From an uncultured Mucilaginibacter sp. (lineage in GTDB: Bacteria; Bacteroidota; Bacteroidia; Sphingobacteriales; Sphingobacteriaceae): a stretch of 11,934 bases of DNA. The notes under the pieces are model-generated. The model was not told the DNA's origin. It saw nothing but the letters and a program-made list of their open reading frames with translations, and ran no database searches. Below are positions 7,278 through 11,934 of the stretch, one piece after another. Position numbers and translations under genes: made by a program. The DNA lies in the NCBI GenBank assembly GCA_946479225.1, contig CAMLFI010000039.1, positions 1 to 11,934 on the forward strand, written 5' to 3'. The stretch's first letter is position 1. Every line of letters starts with the position of its first letter.

Positions 7278-8057
7278 CTATACCCAGCACTCTTTTATAG
7301 CCAGGCTAACCAGTTCTACCGCTGTTTTAACATCAGCCTTTTTAAGTATGTTCTTACGATGTATATTAACCGTATGCAGGCTGATGTACATCTCATCGGC
7401 AATTTCCCTACTGCTTTTACCTTCAACAATGCACTTTAAAACTTCCCGCTCGCGCTTGGTAAACCGGTCATAAGATTTGGTGAAAGCATTGGCATCCTGA
7501 ATGTTATAATAAGATGGCTCGCCATCTAAGCCTATCAGCGAAAAACAGGGTATCCCATTCTGTTTTATATGAGAAATATCTGTGTGCAGGCTTAGCGTAC
7601 GATAGTAATTTTTTTCATCATAGTCTATTTGTAAAGCCTGGTGCAGCAAACGCACATATTTATTATCTTTTGTTTTAATGCGGATATCATACTGAACCTT
7701 GTATTTAGCTATCTTTTCAAAAGGCAGGGCTTTAAAAAACTCCACTACCCTGTGTTCAAAATTCAAAAAGTAAGTTTTATCGTCAGGGTGAATATTATCC
7801 ATTAAAAAAGCGATGGTAAATTCGCCGGGATGGTAACCAAGCACATGGGTAACATTTTGATCAACGTATTCCAACTCGCCCTTATACATATTCAATATGA
7901 TATAATAATAATTACCAGCCTGAAATACACTGAACTGCCGCCTATACGCTTCAAGTTGCGTTTGAAGCATAGAGGAAGATACGGTAATATCACTATCTGT
8001 AACGGTTTTCCAGAATTTTCGGGCGGTTATGTAATATTCTGAACGGGAATCGGGCAT
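7278..8057 (-). CDS. PAS-LuxR transcriptional regulator
   Basis: This 259-residue cytosolic regulator has two parts. Residues about 45-168 look like a PAS_3-type sensor, with YIILNMYKGELEYVDQNVTHVLGY, the HPDD motif at 90-93, and strands ending YYRTLSLHTDISHIK. Residues about 198-255 are a GerE/LuxR helix-turn-helix: FTKREREVLKCIVEGKSSREIA, then ISLHTVNIHRKNILKK. This domain order is common in Bacteroidota orphan regulators. No histidine kinase or response-regulator receiver domain is present, so it probably senses a ligand or partner directly; the ligand is unknown. It precedes the TonB-C gene on the same strand, separated by a likely terminator. The upstream region has nested inverted repeats that could be an autoregulatory operator. 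Family is sure; target genes are unknown. Confidence 0.92.
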   Translation of the reverse strand: MPDSRSEYYITARKFWKTVTDSDITVSSSMLQTQLEAYRRQFSVFQAGNYYYIILNMYKGELEYVDQNVTHVLGYHPGEFTIAFLMDNIHPDDKTYFLNFEHRVVEFFKALPFEKIAKYKVQYDIRIKTKDNKYVRLLHQALQIDYDEKNYYRTLSLHTDISHIKQNGIPCFSLIGLDGEPSYYNIQDANAFTKSYDRFTKREREVLKCIVEGKSSREIADEMYISLHTVNIHRKNILKKADVKTAVELVSLAIKECWV

Positions 8058-8061
8058 GTAA

Positions 8062-8137
8062 ATTAATTTGGTACGTAATAATAATAATATAATCGCTATT
8101 ATTATAATAATACAAGCCTTTACAGCACCAAATTAAT
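8062..8137. promoter_or_regulatory. Nested inverted repeats upstream of the luxR-type gene
   Basis: ATTAATTTGGT (8062-8072) and its exact reverse complement ACCAAATTAAT (8127-8137) are separated by 54 bases. Between them, at about 8080-8115, lies an AT-only dyad of TAATAATA-type repeats with a central CGC. The inner arm ends four bases from the start codon at 8057, so the block covers the promoter and leader of the regulator gene. It is a plausible operator or cruciform-prone region; no factor can be named. Confidence 0.4.
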
Positions 8138-8280
8138 GTTCACCTGCTACGTTTTGGTTTTTAACTTGGTAACATTAAACATAGTTATACCACGTTGCAT
8201 TTTTTCATTTAAAAACAACGCATATTATTGCAGCCATACACAATCGTACAGCAGTAACGCATTACATAATCTTAGTAAAC

Positions 8281-8553
8281 TTATTGCAAATCATCATCCG
8301 GCAAATGGTCATCGTCCGGATCGGGGTTGGTAATATCGTAGGCATCGTCACTTGTATCCAGATTATCCCCTACACGTATGGCGTTCAGATCATCTATGTC
8401 GGCAGCGGTATCATCAAAATCTTCGTCTTCCTCATCATCATCCCAATCTTCCTGCTCAACATCTTCGTATTCGTCAGGCGACTGAAAGTAAATGGTATCA
8501 TACATAAACGCGGAGTGGCTTGCTGTTTGGCCTTCAAATTGTTTAAAATCCAT
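8281..8553 (-). CDS. Short, extremely acidic hypothetical protein
   Basis: The likely product is 90 residues from the ATG at 8551-8553 (MDFKQFEGQT...). An in-frame ATG 48 bases further up adds 16 residues of poor coding character and is not preferred. It contains 27 Asp and 8 Glu with about two basic residues, for a net charge near -33. The first 25 residues (FMYDTIYFQ) could be structured, while the rest (DEYEDVEQEDWDDDEEDEDF, later DPDDDHLPDDDLQ) is acidic and disordered. There is no signal peptide or membrane segment. I recognise no family. It resembles in composition, but not clearly in sequence, the acidic protein at 3271-3678. The opposite strand is also open for 97 codons, but that is an Ile/Val-rich shadow of the Asp-rich frame. 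Confidence 0.6.
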   Translation of the reverse strand: MDFKQFEGQTASHSAFMYDTIYFQSPDEYEDVEQEDWDDDEEDEDFDDTAADIDDLNAIRVGDNLDTSDDAYDITNPDPDDDHLPDDDLQ

Positions 8554-8634
8554 AGCGGTAATATTTTGGGTAACTGAAAAAAGACAACACTTAAAAGACA
8601 AACGAACTTACCGGAATGTTTTGTACTGAATGTT

Positions 8635-8659
8635 AAAAAGCTGTTATTTTTATTAACAG
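8635..8659 (-). terminator. Probable weak terminator of 8669-9247 gene
   Basis: On the leftward strand CTGTTA (8659-8654) pairs with TAACAG (8646-8641) around a 7-base A-rich loop, and CTTTTTAA follows. It starts ten bases after the stop at 8669. The 6-bp AU-rich stem makes it moderate evidence. Confidence 0.5.
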
Positions 8660-8668
8660 GGGTTGACG

Positions 8669-9247
8669 CTATTCAGTCACCTCTTTTGCTTCGGAACGTT
8701 TAGGAATTGTTAGTTTTCCGTATATTTTCGGGAAGTATTGTTTTACTTGCTCATCGGTCATTCCTCCTGCGTCAACAAAACGCCATGTATTTCCTCCGTT
8801 ATTACTTACACCAAGTAAGGATGAAGCGCTGGCAATTCGCCTACTCCCATTCACCATGATAACCTTTTGCGGAATGACGCAGAAATACTCACCTCCGGTA
8901 TAAACAAATTTACTGGGGGTCCCTATTTGTGCTTCATCAAATTTTATACCCTGCGCTTGCATATTCCTAAATTCTTTAGTTAAATAAGCCGCCATTTTAT
9001 CTGCTCCCCCCATCGATTGCACAACTAATGGATGTGTGTATTTAGCAAGCACAGAAAAGTCACCTAAAGTTGTTGCCTTCATCATTGCACGTGCATCGCG
9101 TATTAAATTAGCCAGACGGGCAGTATCGCTTAAAGAAACCGTTGCTTTTTTCTGTACGGGTTTTTGCTGACAGACGGAGGTTTTAAAAGCTAACAGTAAT
9201 ACTAACAAAATAGCTGTTTTTTTGAGGATAAGGAGTTTTCTCTGCAT
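8669..9247 (-). CDS. Secreted conserved protein of unknown function
   Basis: The real start is taken as the ATG at 9245-9247, giving 192 residues. The frame stays open to 9388, but that overlaps the rpsF promoter and its start, and only the shorter form begins with a signal peptide (MQRKLLILKKTAILLVLLLA, cut around SVCQ at about 26-28). The Cys there is preceded by Val, so the lipobox is poor and a soluble periplasmic product is likelier. The mature part has a helix (ARLANLIRDARAMMKATTLGDFSVLAKY) and then HPLVVQSMGGADKMAAYLTKEF. A beta-rich half (SLLGVSNNGGNTWRFVDAGG) leads to an end with KQYFPKIYGKLTIPK. The layout suggests an NTF2-like fold and a family I recall in other Bacteroidota without a known role. 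It is divergent from rpsF with 135 bases between. Confidence 0.65.
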   Translation of the reverse strand: MQRKLLILKKTAILLVLLLAFKTSVCQQKPVQKKATVSLSDTARLANLIRDARAMMKATTLGDFSVLAKYTHPLVVQSMGGADKMAAYLTKEFRNMQAQGIKFDEAQIGTPSKFVYTGGEYFCVIPQKVIMVNGSRRIASASSLLGVSNNGGNTWRFVDAGGMTDEQVKQYFPKIYGKLTIPKRSEAKEVTE

Positions 9248-9305
9248 TATGCAATTTAAGCATAAATCTCTTCGGTTTACGCCATAAAAATACATGACAA
9301 TATTG

Positions 9306-9336
9306 TTGAAAAAATAAAATGTATTTACTACATTTG
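9306..9336 (+). promoter_or_regulatory. Promoter of rpsF-rpsR-rplI operon
   Basis: TTG (9306-9308), a 20-base gap and TACATTTG (9329-9336) match the Bacteroidota housekeeping promoter TTG-N~20-TAnnTTTG exactly. Transcription would start around 9340-9343, leaving a leader of about 40 bases before rpsF. Confidence 0.8.
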
Positions 9337-9340
9337 CAGC

Positions 9341-9354
9341 CCCGAATTGTCGGG
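9341..9354 (+). promoter_or_regulatory. 5'-end hairpin in rpsF leader
   Basis: CCCGA (9341-9345) and TCGGG (9350-9354) form a perfect 5-bp stem with an ATTG loop, placed right at the predicted transcript start. It may stabilise the mRNA or take part in S6:S18 autoregulation, which is known for rpsF leaders in several bacteria. The match to that motif is not established here. Confidence 0.4.
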
Positions 9355-9382
9355 TTAAATAATTAAAAATCAAAGTACAAAA

Positions 9383-9748
9383 ATGCAACAGTACGAAATC
9401 GTGATCGTTCTAACCCCGTTGCTTTCAGTAGAAACTGCTAAAGAGGCTATTGCCAAATACAGCAAAACTCTAACTGATGGCGGAGCCGAAATTGTCCAGG
9501 AGGATAATTGGGGTTTGAGAAAACTAGCGTACCCTATTCAAAAGAAGACTACAGGGTACTATCACTTAACTGAATTTAAGGCTCCAGGTGATTTAATTAA
9601 CAAATTGGAGGTTGAGTTAAGACGCGATGAGCGTGTTTTGCGTTTCCTAACAATTGCTTTGGATAAACATGCCGTTGCTTACAACGACAAAAAACGTAGC
9701 GGTGCTTTTAACAAAAAGCCGGCAGCTAAAGTGGAGGAAGCAAACTAA
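9383..9748 (+). CDS. rpsF: 30S ribosomal protein S6
   Basis: This 121-residue small-subunit protein binds 16S rRNA together with S18 in the platform. It begins MQQYEIVIVLTPLL, with the family-typical strand near the N-terminus. It then carries the hallmark ENWG-type loop (QEDNWGLRKLAYPIQKKTTGYYHLTEF) and the strand-helix RDERVLRFLTIAL. The last 20 or so residues are Lys/Ala-rich and probably disordered. It is the first gene of the operon, with a strong promoter 47 bases upstream, and its stop codon overlaps the start of rpsR (TAATG), which suggests translational coupling of the two partner proteins. Confidence 0.97.
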   Translation: MQQYEIVIVLTPLLSVETAKEAIAKYSKTLTDGGAEIVQEDNWGLRKLAYPIQKKTTGYYHLTEFKAPGDLINKLEVELRRDERVLRFLTIALDKHAVAYNDKKRSGAFNKKPAAKVEEAN

Positions 9749-10011
9749 TGGCTAACGAACAAATTAAATACGTAACTGCCCCTAAAGTAGAGGACAACCG
9801 TAAAAAATACTGCCGCTTTAAAAAGAACGGCATTAAGTATATCGATTATAAAGACGCTAACTTTTTATTAAAGTTTGTTAACGATCAGGGTAAAGTATTA
9901 CCTCGCCGTTTAACAGGTACTTCATTAAAATTCCAGCGTAAAGTGGCTCAAGCCGTTAAACGCGCACGCCATATTGGTTTATTACCTTATGTTACAGACT
10001 CATTAAAATAA
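9748..10011 (+). CDS. rpsR: 30S ribosomal protein S18
   Basis: This 87-residue protein pairs with S6 on the 30S platform. The conserved core is clear: KKYCRFKKNGIKYIDYKD with Cys22, LLKFVNDQGKVLPRRLTGTS and QRKVAQAVKRARHIGLLPYV. It is slightly longer than the E. coli protein because of an N-terminal extension of about ten residues. The ATG shares one base with the rpsF stop codon, so it is likely translated by coupling. No ssb gene lies between rpsF and rpsR, unlike the arrangement in Firmicutes. Confidence 0.97.
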   Translation: MANEQIKYVTAPKVEDNRKKYCRFKKNGIKYIDYKDANFLLKFVNDQGKVLPRRLTGTSLKFQRKVAQAVKRARHIGLLPYVTDSLK

Positions 10012-10027
10012 TCGGGAGGGATAAACA

Positions 10028-10471
10028 ATGGAAGTTATTTTAAAACAAGATATTAAAAACCTGGGCGAAAAAGACGATATCATTACCGTAAAACCGGGTT
10101 ATGGTCGTAACTTTTTGTTCCCTAAAGGTTATGCTATATTAGCTACCCCATCTGCACGCAAAGTTTTGGCCGAAAACCTTAAACAAGCTGCATTTAAACA
10201 GGATAAAATACGCAAAGATGCTGATGCAATTGCTGCCCGTTTAGAAGGTGTTAAATTAAACATCGGTGCTAAAGCAGGCGAAACCGGCAAAATTTTTGGT
10301 GCCATCAACACAATACAAATTGCTGATGCATTGAAAAAAGAAGGTTTTGATGTTGACCGTCGTCGCATCACATTTGATCAGGAACCAAAATTTGTTGGCG
10401 ATTATGTTGCTAACATTAACCTGCACAAAGAAGTTAAGGTACAGGTACCTTTTTCAGTAATAGCAGAGTAA
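10028..10471 (+). CDS. rplI: 50S ribosomal protein L9
   Basis: This 147-residue large-subunit protein sits at the base of the L1 stalk and influences frame maintenance. The N-terminal domain is typical: MEVILKQDIKNLGEKDDIITVKPGYGRNFLFPKGYA, including the conserved G-Y-x-R-N-F/Y-L signature. A long connecting helix (about residues 45-75) leads to the C-terminal domain with GKIFGAINTIQIADAL and DRRRITF. It starts 16 bases after rpsR and has an unusually strong Shine-Dalgarno for this phylum (GGGAGGG at 10014-10020, 7 bases ahead of the ATG). It is the last gene of the operon and is followed by a terminator at 10518. Confidence 0.97.
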   Translation: MEVILKQDIKNLGEKDDIITVKPGYGRNFLFPKGYAILATPSARKVLAENLKQAAFKQDKIRKDADAIAARLEGVKLNIGAKAGETGKIFGAINTIQIADALKKEGFDVDRRRITFDQEPKFVGDYVANINLHKEVKVQVPFSVIAE

Positions 10472-10481
10472 TTTGATTTCG

Positions 10482-10507
10482 GATATCGGATTTTCGATAT
10501 CGGATTT
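10482..10507. repeat. Two tandem GATATCGGATTT repeats
   Basis: GATATCGGATTT occurs at 10482-10493 and again at 10496-10507, a 14-base period, within a longer stretch of similar GATTTCGGATATCG text. It lies between the rplI stop and its terminator. It looks like a simple intergenic duplication; no function is visible. Confidence 0.7.
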
Positions 10508-10517
10508 AGGAAAATAG

Positions 10518-10550
10518 AAAGCGGTGGGTTTAGGCTCATCGCTTTTTTTT
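10518..10550 (+). terminator. Intrinsic terminator of the rpsF-rpsR-rplI operon
   Basis: AAAGCGGTG (10518-10526) pairs with CATCGCTTT (10537-10545, one G-U pair) around a 10-base loop and is followed by a run of eight Ts. It lies 46 bases after the rplI stop. Confidence 0.85.
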
Positions 10551-10575
10551 GTGGGGTTTATTTTTGATTACGGCA

Positions 10576-10769
10576 AACTGTCGCGGGTACATTTACTCAC
10601 CCGACTTCGCTGCGCTCGCCACCCTCTCTCCGCCTTTGGCGGAAAGAGGGAAGGAAAAAAATTAAATTAACATCCCCTCTTTTCGCTTGCGAAGAGAGGG
10701 TGGCGAGCGCAGCGAAGTCGGGTGAGTTATAGTCCGCTTCATTTTAACCCGATTCTTTCGCGGACAGTT
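10576..10769. repeat. Long inverted-repeat element (REP/MITE-like)
   Basis: Two perfect 35-base arms (10595-10629 and 10693-10727) are exact reverse complements, beginning ACTCACCCGACTTCGC. Each arm's inner end also forms its own smaller hairpin: 10622-10650 (CCGCC-TTT-GGCGG top, one mismatch) and about 10675-10700 (TTCGC-TT-GCGAA top). Further out, AACTGTCGCG (10576-10585) and CGCGGACAGTT (10759-10769) form a second imperfect inverted pair with one extra base. The block carries no open frame. It sits between convergent rplI and rodA and is GC-richer than its surroundings, so it looks like a dispersed intergenic repeat or a non-autonomous element. It could also act as a two-way transcription barrier. 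Confidence 0.8.
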
Positions 10770-10795
10770 CAGGCATTAAAAAGCGTGGCCCAACC

Positions 10796-10845
10796 TGTTG
10801 CAAAAGTGTTGCTATTCTGTTGCTAAAGTGTTGCAAAACTGTTGC
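10796..10845. repeat. Five TGTTGC boxes at an exact 11-base period
   Basis: TGTTGC starts at 10796, 10807, 10818, 10829 and 10840. The five-base spacers are mostly A-rich (AAAAG, TATTC, TAAAG, AAAAC). An 11-base period puts all copies on nearly the same face of the helix and also phases the short A runs, which would favour DNA bending or cooperative protein binding. Two reading frames stay open here but have no ATG. Confidence 0.8.
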
Positions 10846-11038
10846 AGAAAATGGCAAAAAAACGCCAATTTTCGAATTTTACAGAACGCTCATAATCAGT
10901 CTCTTACAGGCAATCTACAGCTAGATTCTCTGACGAATAAGTTGCTGCAAGATAAATTACTAAGTAATTAATAATCAAAAAGTTAACGTTTGCACTTTTG
11001 GGTAACGCATTTTTTTCGCAACACCCAGTTTTTAGGGT
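10846..11038. other. Remaining rplI-rodA intergenic sequence
   Basis: I see no gene in this AT-rich stretch. A weak imperfect hairpin (11000-11009 with 11017-11026) lies 13 bases after the rodA stop but is not followed by a U run on the leftward strand, so it is a poor terminator. The larger 10472-11038 gap is otherwise filled by the terminator, the inverted-repeat element and the TGTTGC array listed separately. Confidence 0.5.
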
Positions 11039-11934
11039 TTAGATGATACCCATCCGGTTGGAGTCGAGCTTAAGCAGCACAAACAACATTAAGGTAAAAC
11101 CGATGAGCGATGAACCGCCATAACTGATGAATGGCAGTGGTATACCTATTGATGGTACGATGCCTATCGTCATGCCGATATTGATGAATACGTGGAAGAA
11201 AATAACGGAAGCCACCCCGTAAGCGTAAATTCGCGAAAATGGCGATCGCTGTCGCTCGGCAATAACTATTATGCGCAACACCAGCAGCATATAAAGCCCC
11301 AGTACAACTATTGAGCCTGCAAAGCCAAACTCCTCGCCTACTGTACAAAAAATGAAGTCGGTGCTTTGCTCCGGCACAAAGGAATACTTGGTTTGCGTGC
11401 CCTCCATATAACCCTTACCAAATAACTTGCCCGAGCCAATAGCTATTTTTGATTGGTTTACATTATAACCCTTACCGCGGGGGTCGCTGGTAATGCCTAA
11501 TACAATATCAATACGGGTTTTATGGTGCGGCTGTAAAACATTCTTATAAATAAATTGCACACTGAATGTAAAAGCGATACAAATGGCTGCGCCCGCAAGC
11601 AGGGTTACCACCATTTTTCGGTTGCGTTTAAACAACATTATTAAAAGAATGGTAAGTGCAACCACACCCGCTACCACCCATACAACAGAATCATACTTAA
11701 TGGTAAGTACAAACAAAGCTATGAACAATCCCTCCAATATCAGGAAATACGGCGACAAGCCTTCGCGGTAAAGTACAAATATCAGCGAGCTGAACACCAG
11801 GGTTGAACCGGCGTCGGGCTGCAGCATTATAAGTACCATCGGAAACAGGATAATACCTGCGGCTACGCTAAACGAGCGCAGCTCTGTAAGCTTTATATTA
11901 ACGCTGCTTAAATAACGCGCCAGCAGCAAACAGG
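11039..11934 (-). CDS. rodA: Rod-shape SEDS peptidoglycan polymerase, C-terminal part
   Basis: About 298 codons of the C-terminal part are present; the gene runs off the right edge. The frame reads through a TTG at 11927-11929 into TGT, so that TTG is internal and not a start. RodA polymerises glycan strands from lipid II with a class B PBP during elongation, in the inner membrane. Visible landmarks are LLLARYLSS, the conserved MLQPDAGSTLVF loop, and several hydrophobic helices. The large periplasmic loop follows, with GKGYNVNQSKIAIGSGKLFGKG, then GTQTKYSFVPEQSTDFIFCTVGEEFGF containing the catalytic Asp of SEDS enzymes. The end is GIPLPFISYGGSSLIGFTLMLFVLLKLDSNR. The lipid-II loop wording favours RodA over FtsW. 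A mrdA (PBP2) gene is expected upstream, outside the window. Confidence 0.95.
   Translation of the reverse strand, partial: CLLLARYLSSVNIKLTELRSFSVAAGIILFPMVLIMLQPDAGSTLVFSSLIFVLYREGLSPYFLILEGLFIALFVLTIKYDSVVWVVAGVVALTILLIMLFKRNRKMVVTLLAGAAICIAFTFSVQFIYKNVLQPHHKTRIDIVLGITSDPRGKGYNVNQSKIAIGSGKLFGKGYMEGTQTKYSFVPEQSTDFIFCTVGEEFGFAGSIVVLGLYMLLVLRIIVIAERQRSPFSRIYAYGVASVIFFHVFINIGMTIGIVPSIGIPLPFISYGGSSLIGFTLMLFVLLKLDSNRMGII

Noticed and set aside
8136..8333. Rightward 65-codon open frame in the luxR upstream region
   Set aside because: It has no coding-like composition, overlaps the end of the acidic gene and has no promoter or ribosome site.
8284..8577. Rightward open frame of 97 codons opposite the acidic protein
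   Set aside because: It is very rich in Ile and Val because it reads the complement of Asp (GAT/GAC) codons; the opposite strand has the better start and composition.
9248..9388. 47-codon upstream extension of the 8669-9247 gene
   Set aside because: It overlaps the rpsF promoter, leader and start codon, and the signal peptide begins only at the ATG at 9247.
10780..10971. Open frame of 63 codons through the TGTTGC array (reads LLQKCCYSVAKVLQNCC...)
   Set aside because: It lacks any ATG or ribosome site, and a second frame is equally open; the apparent peptide is a product of the 11-base repeat. A decayed gene remnant cannot be excluded.
1..11934. CRISPR arrays, tRNA or rRNA genes, transposases, integrases, toxin-antitoxin or defence genes
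   Set aside because: I looked for these and saw none; the only regularly spaced repeat (10796-10845) has 5-base spacers and is not CRISPR-like.

Overview
The window reads as chromosomal DNA from a Bacteroidota bacterium, most likely Sphingobacteriaceae (Mucilaginibacter/Pedobacter-like). This is inferred from protein character (eukaryote-like NADP-isocitrate dehydrogenase, secreted TonB C-terminal-domain protein, PAS-LuxR regulator, SusD-style lipoprotein signal), an rpsF-rpsR-rplI operon without ssb, modest GC, and promoters of the TTG-N~20-TAnnTTTG type. No database search was possible.

Layout. Positions 1-77 hold the start of a leftward DUF1905-type gene. At 215-640 is a secreted NTF2-fold protein closed by a strong terminator. 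A tiny leftward membrane protein (749-937) follows, then leftward icd (1040-2269) with its own terminator. Rightward 2491-3210 (predicted outer-membrane barrel) and 3271-3678 (very acidic, disordered) meet a leftward lipoprotein gene (3692-4243) tail to tail. Upstream of the lipoprotein on the same strand are dnaX (4319-6121), a TonB-C protein (6221-7087) and a PAS-LuxR regulator (7278-8057). Next come a second very acidic small protein (8281-8553) and a secreted conserved protein (8669-9247), both leftward. The rightward ribosomal operon rpsF-rpsR-rplI (9383-10471) starts from a textbook Bacteroidota promoter. A 567-base convergent intergenic region (10472-11038) holds a terminator, a long inverted-repeat element and an 11-bp-phased TGTTGC array. 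The window ends inside leftward rodA (11039-11934).

Most of the content is housekeeping: TCA cycle (icd), replication clamp loader (dnaX), translation (S6, S18, L9) and cell-wall elongation (rodA), mixed with envelope and hypothetical genes. I found no defence, CRISPR, prophage or biosynthetic system.

The strongest unusual signal is an A10 run inside dnaX, exactly at the end of the clamp-loader core. A -1 shift there meets a stop after one extra codon, the same logic as the gamma/tau frameshift of E. coli dnaX. The intergenic repeats after rplI and the nested dyads in front of the luxR-type gene are the next most noteworthy features.
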